From the NCBI GenBank assembly GCA_036260075.1, contig DATAAM010000049.1:1-13509 (forward strand): 13,509 bases of DNA, in the 5' to 3' direction. The notes beneath the pieces were generated by a model that had not been told where the DNA came from, searched no databases, and saw nothing but the letters and a program-made list of their open reading frames with translations. This stretch comes from DATAAM01 sp036260075. GTDB lineage: Bacteria > Actinomycetota > Acidimicrobiia > Acidimicrobiales > JAHWLA01. The first letter of the stretch is position 1. Each line of letters opens with the position of its first letter. This document shows, in pieces, positions 1 through 7,859 of this stretch. The position numbers and the translations under genes were made by a program.

Positions 1-35
1 GCCATGACGCGCTCAATGCATCCCAAATGCGCCGG

Positions 36-41
36 TAGGAT
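36..41 (+). promoter_or_regulatory. Putative -10 box of mfd promoter (leaderless start)
   Basis: The sequence GGTAGGAT (TAGGAT hexamer at 36-41) is followed by six bases and then GTG AGC at 48. A bacterial transcript normally starts 6-8 bases after the -10 hexamer, so the mRNA would begin on or next to the start codon. The same geometry appears at 8912-8924 and 12012-11999. No convincing -35 hexamer is visible. The leaderless reading is inference. Confidence 0.5.
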
Positions 42-47
42 CGGGTG

Positions 48-3000
48 GTGAGCGTGCGGTCGTTGCCCCCGCTCCTGCGCCACGACGACGCACTCGCCTC
101 GCTCGCAGGCGCATCCTCCGGGCTCCTCGCCGTGCCCGAGCCCGCGCGCGCCTTCGTGATCGCCGGGCTGGCCCATCTCAGCGGCCGCCACCCCATCGTG
201 GTGGCGCTGCCCACCGCGGCCGACGCCGAGCGCACCGCCCACGACCTGCGCGCCTTCCTGGGCGACGACGAGGTCGACTTCTTCCCGGCGTGGGAGACGC
301 TGCCGTTCGAGCGGGTGAGCCCCAGCGTGGAGACGATGGGCCGCCGCCTGCGCGCCATGTGGCGATTGCAGCACGCCGACCGCATGCCGCGGGTCCTCGT
401 CGCCCCGGTGAAGGCGCTCGTGCAGCGCCTCGGGCCCCACGTCGAGGAGGCCGAGCCCGTCCTCGTCCGCCCCGGCGACCGGGTCGATCCCGGCGAGCTG
501 GTGGCCCGCCTGGTGGCCAACGGCTACCGCCGCGAGTACCAGGTGGAGCACCGGGGCGAGGTGGCGGTGCGGGGCTCGATCGTCGACGTGTTCCCCTCGA
601 CGGCCGACGTGCCCGTGCGCATCGACCTGTGGGGCGACGAGGTCGACCGCCTCACCGAGTTCTCGGTGGCCGACCAGCGCTCCACGCACGACATCGAGTG
701 CGCCGAGATCTTCGGCGCGCGCGAGCTGCTGCCCACCGAGGAGGTGCGCGCCCGGGCCGCCCGCCTCGTGGCCGCCGAGCCGTGGGGGCGCGACCAGTGG
801 GACCGGCTGGCCGAGGGCCTGGTGTTCGACGGCATGGAGTCGTGGCTGCCGTGGCTCACCGAGGGCGAGCACGTGCTGTTCGACTTGGTGCCGTCGGAGG
901 CGCTCGTGCTCCTCGTCGAGCCCCGCCGCATGCGCGACCGGGCCGCCGAGCTGCTGGAGGAGGAGGCCGACCTGGCGGGCACGCTGGCGCAGACGTGGGG
1001 GGCGCAAGGCCGCGAGTTCCCGCAGCTCCACCTGCCCTTCGACCGTCTCCTGGCCCACACCGACGCGCCCGTCCGGTCGGTCACCACCGCACCCGAAGGG
1101 CCGAGCACGCCCACGGTGCAGGCCATGGGGTGGGACCGCGTGGTCGACCCCCTCCACCTGGCCGGCCGGCTCAAGCAGCTCCTCGCCGACGGCTATCGGG
1201 TCGTGGTCTGCGCCGAGGGGGCGGGCAGCGCCGCCCGCATCGAGTCCGTCCTGAAGGAGCACGAGGTCGGGGCCGAGGTCGTGGTGCAGCCGCTCGAGCG
1301 CGGCTTTCTCATGCCCACGATCAAGCTCGCCGTGCTGGCCGAGAGCGACGTCACCGGCCGGCGTCGAGCGCACCGCAAGGCCCGGCCCCGGGCCCGCATC
1401 TCCACCGAGGGCTTCTTCGACGACCTGAAGCCGGGCGACTACGTCGTGCACCACCACCACGGCGTCGCCCGCTACGGCGGGATGGTCACCCGCGCCATCG
1501 GCGGGGCCGAGCGCGACTACCTCCTCCTCGAGTACCGGGGCGGCGACAAGCTCTACGTCCCGTCCGACCAGATCGACGCCGTTCGCCCGTACACGGGCGG
1601 CGAGACGCCCACCCTCAGCCGCATGGGCGGCGCCGACTTCGGCCGCACCAAGGCCAAGGTCCGGGCCGCCGTGCGCGAGATCGCCCAGGAGCTCGTCGTC
1701 CTCTACCGCCGACGCGTCACCTCGCCCGGCCACGCCTTCGCCGCCGACACGCCCTGGCAGCACGAGCTGGAGGAGTCGTTCCCGTACCAGGAGACGCCCG
1801 ACCAGCTGAAGGCCATCGAAGAGGTGAAGGCCGACATGGAGGAGCCGGTGCCCATGGACCGCCTGGTGTGCGGCGACGTGGGCTTCGGCAAGACCGAGGT
1901 GGCCCTGCGGGCCGTCTTCAAGGCGGTGCAGGACGGCAAGCAGGCCGCCGTGCTGGTGCCCACCACGCTGCTCGCCCAGCAGCACGTCGCCACGTTTTCC
2001 GACCGCTTCGCCGGCTACCCCGTCCGCGTCGAGGTGCTGTCGCGCTTCCTCACGCCCGGCCAGGCCAAGAAGGTGGCCGACGGCCTCAAGGACGGCAGCG
2101 TCGACGTGGTGATCGGCACCCACCGCCTCCTCTCCGGCGACGTCGCCTTCAAGGACCTGGGCCTGCTGGTGGTGGACGAGGAGCAGCGGTTCGGCGTCAC
2201 CCACAAGGAGGCGATCAAGAAGCTCAAGACCGATGTCGACGTGCTGACGCTCACGGCCACCCCGATCCCGCGCACGCTGGAGATGAGCCTCACCGGCATC
2301 CGCGACCTCACCCTCCTCAACACGCCGCCCGCCGAGCGCCAACCGATCCTCACCTACGTGGGCGAGTACGACGAGCGGGCGGTGGCCGAAGCCGTCCGCC
2401 GGGAGCTCCTCCGGGAAGGCCAGGTCTTCTTCGTGCACAACCGAGTGGCCGACATCGAGCACGTGGCCGCCAAGTTGAAGCAGCTCGTGCCCGAGGCCCG
2501 CGTCGCCGTGGCCCACGGGCAGATGGACGAAGGCACGTTGGAGAAGGTCGTCATCGACTTCTGGGAGGGCGAGTACGACGTGCTCGTCTGCACCACCATC
2601 ATCGAGTCGGGCATCGACATGCCCACGGTCAACACGCTCATCGCCGACCGGGCCGACCTGCTGGGGCTGGGCCAGCTGCACCAGCTGCGCGGCCGGGTGG
2701 GGCGGGCGGGCCAGCGGGCCTACGCCTACCTCTTCTTCCCGCCCGACCGGGCGCTCACCGAAGAGGCCTACGAGCGGCTGAAGACGATCGGCGAGCACAC
2801 CGAGCTGGGCTCGGGCTTCAAGATCGCCATGCGCGACCTGGAGATCCGCGGCGCGGGCAACCTGCTCGGCGGCGACCAGTCGGGCCACATCGCTGCCGTG
2901 GGCTACGACCTGTACGTGCAGATGGTGAGCGAGGCGGTGGCCGAGCTGAAGGGCGAGGAGGTGCGTCCGCCCGCGGAGATCAAGCTCGACCTCCCCGTCG

Positions 3001-3419
3001 ACGCCCACCTGCCCGCCGACTACGTGGCCCGCGAAGACCTTCGGCTGGAGGCGTACCGGCGGCTGGCCACGGTCACCACCGAGACCGAGGTTGACGACAT
3101 CCGCACCGAGTGGCTCGACCGCTACGGGCCGCTCCCGCCGCCCGCCGAGGCGCTCCTGCGGGTGGGCCGCCTGCGGGCCGAGTGCGCCCGCACCGGGGTG
3201 CGCGAGGTGGCCGTGGCCCGCGACGTGGCCCGCATCTCGCCGCTGCGCCTGAAGACGAGCCAGGCCATCCGGCTGCAACGCCGGTTCGCCAAGGCGGTGT
3301 ACAAGGAGGAGGCGGAGCAGGTGGTGCTGCCGCTGCCCCGGGGCGTGGACGCCGCCGAGTACCTCACCTCCTTCCTGGGCGAAATCGTGCCGCCGGAACC
3401 ATCGTCGGTAGCATCGTGA
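48..3419 (+). CDS. mfd: Transcription-repair coupling factor Mfd
   Basis: Mfd is an ATP-driven DNA translocase that pushes stalled RNA polymerase off lesions and recruits UvrA for nucleotide-excision repair. At 1123 aa it is near the usual 1150-1200. Residues 1 to about 300 are the UvrB-like UvrA-binding module without a working Walker A. The RNA-polymerase-interacting CarD-like domain starts near 463 (GDYVVHHHHGVARY). The motor carries Walker A GDVGFGKTE (609-617, Lys615), the DEEQ box (710-713), TATPIPRT (736-743) and QLRGRVGR (879-886). The translocation segment GHIAAVGYDLY follows, and a TRCF C-terminal domain lies at about 960-1075. GTG at 48 was preferred to GTG at 45 because it sits six bases after a -10-like hexamer; AGGA at 37-40 could instead serve as a weak ribosome-binding site. 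It heads the mfd-lipoprotein-mazG run. Family assignment is certain; only the exact start is open. Confidence 0.98.
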   Translation: MSVRSLPPLLRHDDALASLAGASSGLLAVPEPARAFVIAGLAHLSGRHPIVVALPTAADAERTAHDLRAFLGDDEVDFFPAWETLPFERVSPSVETMGRRLRAMWRLQHADRMPRVLVAPVKALVQRLGPHVEEAEPVLVRPGDRVDPGELVARLVANGYRREYQVEHRGEVAVRGSIVDVFPSTADVPVRIDLWGDEVDRLTEFSVADQRSTHDIECAEIFGARELLPTEEVRARAARLVAAEPWGRDQWDRLAEGLVFDGMESWLPWLTEGEHVLFDLVPSEALVLLVEPRRMRDRAAELLEEEADLAGTLAQTWGAQGREFPQLHLPFDRLLAHTDAPVRSVTTAPEGPSTPTVQAMGWDRVVDPLHLAGRLKQLLADGYRVVVCAEGAGSAARIESVLKEHEVGAEVVVQPLERGFLMPTIKLAVLAESDVTGRRRAHRKARPRARISTEGFFDDLKPGDYVVHHHHGVARYGGMVTRAIGGAERDYLLLEYRGGDKLYVPSDQIDAVRPYTGGETPTLSRMGGADFGRTKAKVRAAVREIAQELVVLYRRRVTSPGHAFAADTPWQHELEESFPYQETPDQLKAIEEVKADMEEPVPMDRLVCGDVGFGKTEVALRAVFKAVQDGKQAAVLVPTTLLAQQHVATFSDRFAGYPVRVEVLSRFLTPGQAKKVADGLKDGSVDVVIGTHRLLSGDVAFKDLGLLVVDEEQRFGVTHKEAIKKLKTDVDVLTLTATPIPRTLEMSLTGIRDLTLLNTPPAERQPILTYVGEYDERAVAEAVRRELLREGQVFFVHNRVADIEHVAAKLKQLVPEARVAVAHGQMDEGTLEKVVIDFWEGEYDVLVCTTIIESGIDMPTVNTLIADRADLLGLGQLHQLRGRVGRAGQRAYAYLFFPPDRALTEEAYERLKTIGEHTELGSGFKIAMRDLEIRGAGNLLGGDQSGHIAAVGYDLYVQMVSEAVAELKGEEVRPPAEIKLDLPVDAHLPADYVAREDLRLEAYRRLATVTTETEVDDIRTEWLDRYGPLPPPAEALLRVGRLRAECARTGVREVAVARDVARISPLRLKTSQAIRLQRRFAKAVYKEEAEQVVLPLPRGVDAAEYLTSFLGEIVPPEPSSVAS
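3409..3414 (+). promoter_or_regulatory. Possible internal -10 box before the parvulin-like lipoprotein
   Basis: GGTAGCAT at 3407-3414, inside the last codons of mfd, matches the GGTAnnnT pattern seen before mfd, eno and the CoxL-like gene. Transcription would begin near 3421, three to four bases before ATG 3425. It may give the lipoprotein and mazG a promoter independent of mfd. The evidence is the motif and its position only. Confidence 0.25.
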
Positions 3420-3424
3420 CCCCC

Positions 3425-4432
3425 ATGAGAGCTCGCGCCCTGCTTGTCGCGTTCGCCGTGCTGCTGGCCGGCTGCGGCACCCTCACCCCCTACGCCGCCA
3501 AGGTCAACGGCGAGCGCATCACGGTGCGCGACCTCGAACGTGAGCTGAAGGCCATCCGCGGCAACGAGCAGTACCTCGAGGCCGTCGAGAGCCAGCTGGC
3601 GGCCCAGGGGCGCAAGGCGCTCGGCGCGGGCAAGGGCACGTTCGACTCCTCGTTCGTGTCGCAGGTGCTCACCCGCCGCATCCTCCTCGAGCTGGTGCTC
3701 CAGGAGGTGCGCAAGAAGCGCCTGCGCATCACCGCCGACGACCGGCGCGTGGCGCGGGAGCAGCTGGAGCAGTCGTTCGGCGACCCGCAGATGCTCGGCA
3801 GGTTCCCCAAGAGGTTCGTCGACGAGCTGGTGACCTTCACCGCTGCCGTCAGCGTGCTTCAGGGGTCGCTGCGCGAGCCCGTGACCGATGCGGACGTGCA
3901 GAAGTTCTACGACGAGAACCCGGCGTTCTTCGAGCAGGCCTGCTTCCGCGAGGCCGTCACCGGCAACTTCGAGTCGATCGAGGTGCCGCCCGACCAGGAC
4001 GCCAAGGCCAAGGCGGAGGGCGACGAGATCAAGCGGCGGGTCGACGCGGGCGAGGACTTCGCCGCCATCGGCCAGGATCGTGGCTGCCAGCCCGTCGAAT
4101 CGCTCCCGCCCACGCTGCGACCGGCGCTGTCCGAGATGCAGCCGGGCGAGGTGCGGGGCCCGATCCGGTCCGACACCGGCTACCACGTGGTGCAGCTCCT
4201 CGAGCGCAAGAAGCAGCCGCTCGAAGAGGCGGCGCCGCAGATCCGCCAGTTCCTCGAACGCCAAGGCCAGGGCGCCTTTGACCGCTTCGTGCAGGAGGCG
4301 GTGGAGAAGGCCGACATCACCGTGAACCCGCGCTACGGCACGTTCGACAAGGCCGGTCCGGCCGTGGTGCCGCCGCAGGCGCCCAGCACGTCGTCGACGT
4401 CCACCTCGGCCCCGGTGCCCGCCGAGCAGTGA
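3425..4432 (+). CDS. SurA/parvulin-like peptidyl-prolyl isomerase lipoprotein
   Basis: The 335-residue protein opens with MRARALLVAFAVLLAGC, a signal peptide with lipobox LAGC (Cys17), so it should be lipid-anchored on the outer face of the membrane. Residues about 25-160 resemble the helical SurA N-terminal chaperone region. Residues about 170-290 look like a parvulin (PpiC) domain, with the ending SDTGYHVVQLLERK near 249-262, typical of the last strand. The tail after 310 is a Pro/Ser/Thr-rich linker. Such proteins help secreted proteins fold after export. ATG 3425 was chosen; an in-frame GTG at 3416 would overlap the mfd stop as GTGA and is a real alternative. The gene ends in a four-base overlap with mazG. 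Isomerase activity is unproven because the domain is divergent; a chaperone-only role is possible. Confidence 0.85.
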   Translation: MRARALLVAFAVLLAGCGTLTPYAAKVNGERITVRDLERELKAIRGNEQYLEAVESQLAAQGRKALGAGKGTFDSSFVSQVLTRRILLELVLQEVRKKRLRITADDRRVAREQLEQSFGDPQMLGRFPKRFVDELVTFTAAVSVLQGSLREPVTDADVQKFYDENPAFFEQACFREAVTGNFESIEVPPDQDAKAKAEGDEIKRRVDAGEDFAAIGQDRGCQPVESLPPTLRPALSEMQPGEVRGPIRSDTGYHVVQLLERKKQPLEEAAPQIRQFLERQGQGAFDRFVQEAVEKADITVNPRYGTFDKAGPAVVPPQAPSTSSTSTSAPVPAEQ

Positions 4433-5808
4433 CGCCCAAGGTCGTGGTGGCCGGGCTGGGGCCGGCCGGCCCCGACCTGCTGACCGTGGGCACGCGGGAG
4501 GCGATCGCGCGCATCCCCCGGCGCTTCCTGCGGACCCGTCGGCACCCGGCGGCCGAAGCGGTGTCCGAGGCGGAGTCGTTCGACGAGCTGTACGAGCGGG
4601 CCGAGTCCTTCGAGGACGTGTACCACGGCATCGCCGACGCGCTGGTGGCCGCCGCGGGCGAGCACGGGGAGGTGCTGTACCTGGTGCCCGGCTCGCCCGG
4701 CGTCGCCGAGCGGTCGGTGGAGCTGCTGCTGGCCGACGGCCGCGTGCCCGTGGAGGTGCTGCCCGCGGTGTCGTTCACCGACCTGGTGTGGGCGCGGGTG
4801 GGGACCGGCGCCCGACTGGTCGACGCCTATCGCTTCGCCGAGGAGGCGGCGGGAGAGCGGGGCCCGTTCGTGGTGTACCACTGCCACTCGCGGGCGCTGC
4901 TGTCGGAGGTCAAGCTGGCGGTGGACGACGGCCCCGATGTGCTCGTGCTGCAGCGCCTGGGCCTGCCCGACGAGGCGGTGTTCGAGGTGCCCTGGGCCGA
5001 CGTCGACCGGGCGTTCGAGCCCGACCACCTGACGTCCGTGTACGTGCCTGCGCTGTCGTCGCCGGTGGCGGGGGAGCTGGTGCGGTTCCACGAGCTGGTG
5101 CGCACGCTGCGGGAGCGCTGCCCGTGGGACCGGGAGCAGACCCACCGGTCGCTCACCCGGCACCTGCTGGAGGAGACCTACGAGGTGCTGGAGGCCATCG
5201 AGGGCGACGACCCCGACCACCTGTGTGAGGAGCTGGGCGACCTGCTGTTCCAGGTCTTCTTCCACGCCGTGCTGGGGGCGGAGGCGGGGCAGTTCGACCT
5301 GGCCGACGTGGCCCGCGGCATCCACGACAAGCTCGTGCGCCGCCACCCGCACGTGTTCGGGTCGGTGGAGGCGGGCACGGCGGGCGAGGTGATGAAGAAC
5401 TGGGAGCAGATCAAGCAGGAGGAGAAGGGCCGGTCCTCGCTGATGGACGGCATCCCCGGCGACCTGCCGTCGCTGCTCCACGCCCACAAGGTGCAGCGCA
5501 AGGCGGCGTCGGTGGGCTTCGACTGGCCCGCGGCCGAGCCCGTGTACGAGAAGGTGGTCGAGGAGCTGGAGGAGGTGCGGGCCGACCCGTCCGACGACGA
5601 GGTGGGCGACCTGCTGTTCGCCGTCGTCAACCTGGCCCGCCACCTCGGGGTGGACCCGGAGGCGGCGCTGCGGGGGGCCACGGCCAAGTTCCGCGACCGC
5701 TTCCGGGCCATGGAGGCGCTGGCCGCCGAGCGCGGCGTCCCCCTCTCCGACGACCTGTGGGACGAGGTCAAGCGTTTTGGGATGCAAAGCCCGCGCCATG
5801 ACGCGTGA
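4429..5808 (+). CDS. mazG: MazG nucleoside triphosphate pyrophosphohydrolase with N-terminal tetrapyrrole-methylase-like domain
   Basis: The 459-residue protein has the two-part layout of Bacillus subtilis YabN. The N-terminal half (about 1-215) is a tetrapyrrole-methylase-like domain, with the glycine loop GLGPAGPDLLTVG near residue 10 and VPGSPGVAE near 85-93. The C-terminal half is MazG, which hydrolyses NTPs to NMP and pyrophosphate and cleans the nucleotide pool. The first MazG repeat has RCPWDREQTH (230-239), metal ligands EETYE (248-252) and EELGD (267-271). The second repeat has EELEE (378-382) and DEVGD (390-394). GTG 4429 overlaps the upstream TGA as GTGA, suggesting translational coupling; there is no Shine-Dalgarno. 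M. tuberculosis also places mazG just after mfd. Whether the methylase-like half binds SAM or is a relic cannot be told here. Confidence 0.95.
   Translation: MTPKVVVAGLGPAGPDLLTVGTREAIARIPRRFLRTRRHPAAEAVSEAESFDELYERAESFEDVYHGIADALVAAAGEHGEVLYLVPGSPGVAERSVELLLADGRVPVEVLPAVSFTDLVWARVGTGARLVDAYRFAEEAAGERGPFVVYHCHSRALLSEVKLAVDDGPDVLVLQRLGLPDEAVFEVPWADVDRAFEPDHLTSVYVPALSSPVAGELVRFHELVRTLRERCPWDREQTHRSLTRHLLEETYEVLEAIEGDDPDHLCEELGDLLFQVFFHAVLGAEAGQFDLADVARGIHDKLVRRHPHVFGSVEAGTAGEVMKNWEQIKQEEKGRSSLMDGIPGDLPSLLHAHKVQRKAASVGFDWPAAEPVYEKVVEELEEVRADPSDDEVGDLLFAVVNLARHLGVDPEAALRGATAKFRDRFRAMEALAAERGVPLSDDLWDEVKRFGMQSPRHDA
4458..4473 (+). repeat. Perfect 16-bp GC palindrome in the mazG 5' end
   Basis: GGGGCCGGCCGGCCCC reads the same on both strands. 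It lies about 30 bases into mazG and encodes part of the glycine loop GLGPAGP. It may simply reflect Gly/Pro/Ala codons in GC-rich DNA, but a strong hairpin here could affect ribosome loading on mazG. Confidence 0.6.
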
Positions 5809-5825
5809 GCCGGGCGCCGGAACGG

Positions 5826-5831
5826 TACCGT
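5826..5831 (+). promoter_or_regulatory. Putative -10 box of eno promoter
   Basis: GGTACCGT at 5824-5831 (hexamer TACCGT) matches the recurrent GGTAnnnT pattern. A start near 5838 would give a leader of about 20 bases carrying AGGAG. This is the only gene in the plus-strand run with a real gap (50 bp) and a clear Shine-Dalgarno, in line with separate, stronger expression of enolase. No -35 is evident. Confidence 0.5.
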
Positions 5832-5832
5832 G

Positions 5833-5840
5833 GTGATCAC
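5833..5840. promoter_or_regulatory. GTGATCAC palindrome at the predicted eno transcription start
   Basis: The perfect 8-bp palindrome GTGATCAC overlaps the predicted start of transcription of eno, where an operator would block initiation. Eight-base palindromes are common by chance, so a regulatory role is only a possibility. Confidence 0.2.
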
Positions 5841-5849
5841 AATTTCAAC

Positions 5850-5854
5850 AGGAG
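5850..5854 (+). promoter_or_regulatory. Shine-Dalgarno AGGAG of eno
   Basis: AGGAG is followed by four bases (TCAC) and ATG at 5859. It fixes the enolase start against the in-frame GTG at 5805, which would add 18 residues with no homology to enolases. Confidence 0.8.
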
Positions 5855-5858
5855 TCAC

Positions 5859-7123
<1,265 letters not shown>

Positions 7124-7127
<4 letters not shown>

Positions 7128-7483
7128 GGCGGGCGGCCTGGCCCTTCGTCATCTCGGTGATCGTGGTCGGCGTGCTGTTCCTCGCCGTGTTCCCGACGCG
7201 CACCTACGTGCAGCAACGGAGCAAGCTGGCGGCGACGGAGAAGCGCCTGGCCGTGCTGTCCGAGCAGAACGAGCGCCTGGCCGCCCGCATCCGCAAGCTC
7301 AACACCGACGAGGAGATCGAGCGGCTGGCCCGCGAGCAGTACTCGTTGGTGAGGCCGGGCGAGGAGGCGTACGCCATCCTCCCCGCGCCTCGTCCCGACC
7401 CCGCCCCCGAGGCGCCCGCCGAGAAGCGCGACGAGCCCGGCCTCTGGGGTCGGCTGTGGGACGGCGTCACGTTCTGGTCGTGA
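7124..7483 (+). CDS. ftsB: FtsB/DivIC-family septum formation initiator
   Basis: The 119-residue bitopic protein has a short basic N-terminus, a membrane helix at about 6-24 (WPFVISVIVVGVLFLAVF) and an extracytoplasmic coiled coil at about 30-60 (QQRSKLAATEKRLAVLSEQN...). The family signature EEIERLAREQYSLVRPGEEAY follows at 63-83. The tail is Pro/Glu-rich. FtsB/DivIC proteins pair with FtsL and FtsQ/DivIB at the division septum to activate septal wall synthesis. GTG 7124 overlaps the eno stop as GTGA, implying coupled translation. The gene immediately after eno is of this family in mycobacteria (Rv1024) as well. The DUF501 and Ppx/GppA genes that often follow in actinobacteria are absent; the 3' end instead runs 17 bp into the convergent cupredoxin gene. 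Confidence 0.92.
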
Positions 7484-7859
7484 GCACGCCCTGCATGCCG
7501 TAGGCCCAGTGGCCGGGTAGGTGGCAGCCGAACGGCACGTCGCCCGAGGCGGGCATTCGGAACGTGGTGGCCGCGGTGGTGCCTGCGGGCACGCTCACCT
7601 CCCCGGGTCGATCGCCGTGGTGCGGCTCGGTTCCGGTCTCGTGCCGCCGCTGGACCTCGTCGTCCCCCACGATCAGCTCGTGGTCGATGGGGTCGAGGTT
7701 GCGGACGACGATGCGCACCGTGGTGCCCGCCCGCACGGGCACGACGGCGGGGTCGAAGCGCGAGTGGCGGGCGGTCAGCACGACCGTCTGCGTGGCATCT
7801 GCGCTGCCACAGCCGAGGAGCGCCAGCGCGAGCGCGGCCGGCGCGGCCTTCAGCCCCAC
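7467..7859 (-). CDS. Cupredoxin-domain lipoprotein (plastocyanin-like)
   Basis: From GTG 7859 the protein is 130 aa. A signal peptide MGLKAAPAALALALLGC gives lipobox LLGC (Cys17), so it is probably a surface lipoprotein. Residues 25-130 form a cupredoxin beta-sandwich. The four type-1 copper ligands are in place: His60 (DPIDHELIV), Cys112, His117 and Met122 in FGCHLPGHWAYGMQGVL. It should therefore bind copper and carry single electrons, or sense or buffer copper. The GTG lies inside the 3' end of the DUF2330 gene (10-bp overlap) with no Shine-Dalgarno, so translation is probably coupled. Several His residues at 73-81 (RRHETGTEPHHGD) are not standard ligands. The redox partner is unknown. Confidence 0.88.
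   Translation of the reverse strand: MGLKAAPAALALALLGCGSADATQTVVLTARHSRFDPAVVPVRAGTTVRIVVRNLDPIDHELIVGDDEVQRRHETGTEPHHGDRPGEVSVPAGTTAATTFRMPASGDVPFGCHLPGHWAYGMQGVLTTRT

Noticed and set aside
290..3094. A long second plus-strand open frame inside mfd (over 900 codons)
   Set aside because: Its translation is dominated by Arg, Pro, Gly and Ala with no domain, as expected for an off-frame reading of GC-rich DNA whose stop codons are rare.
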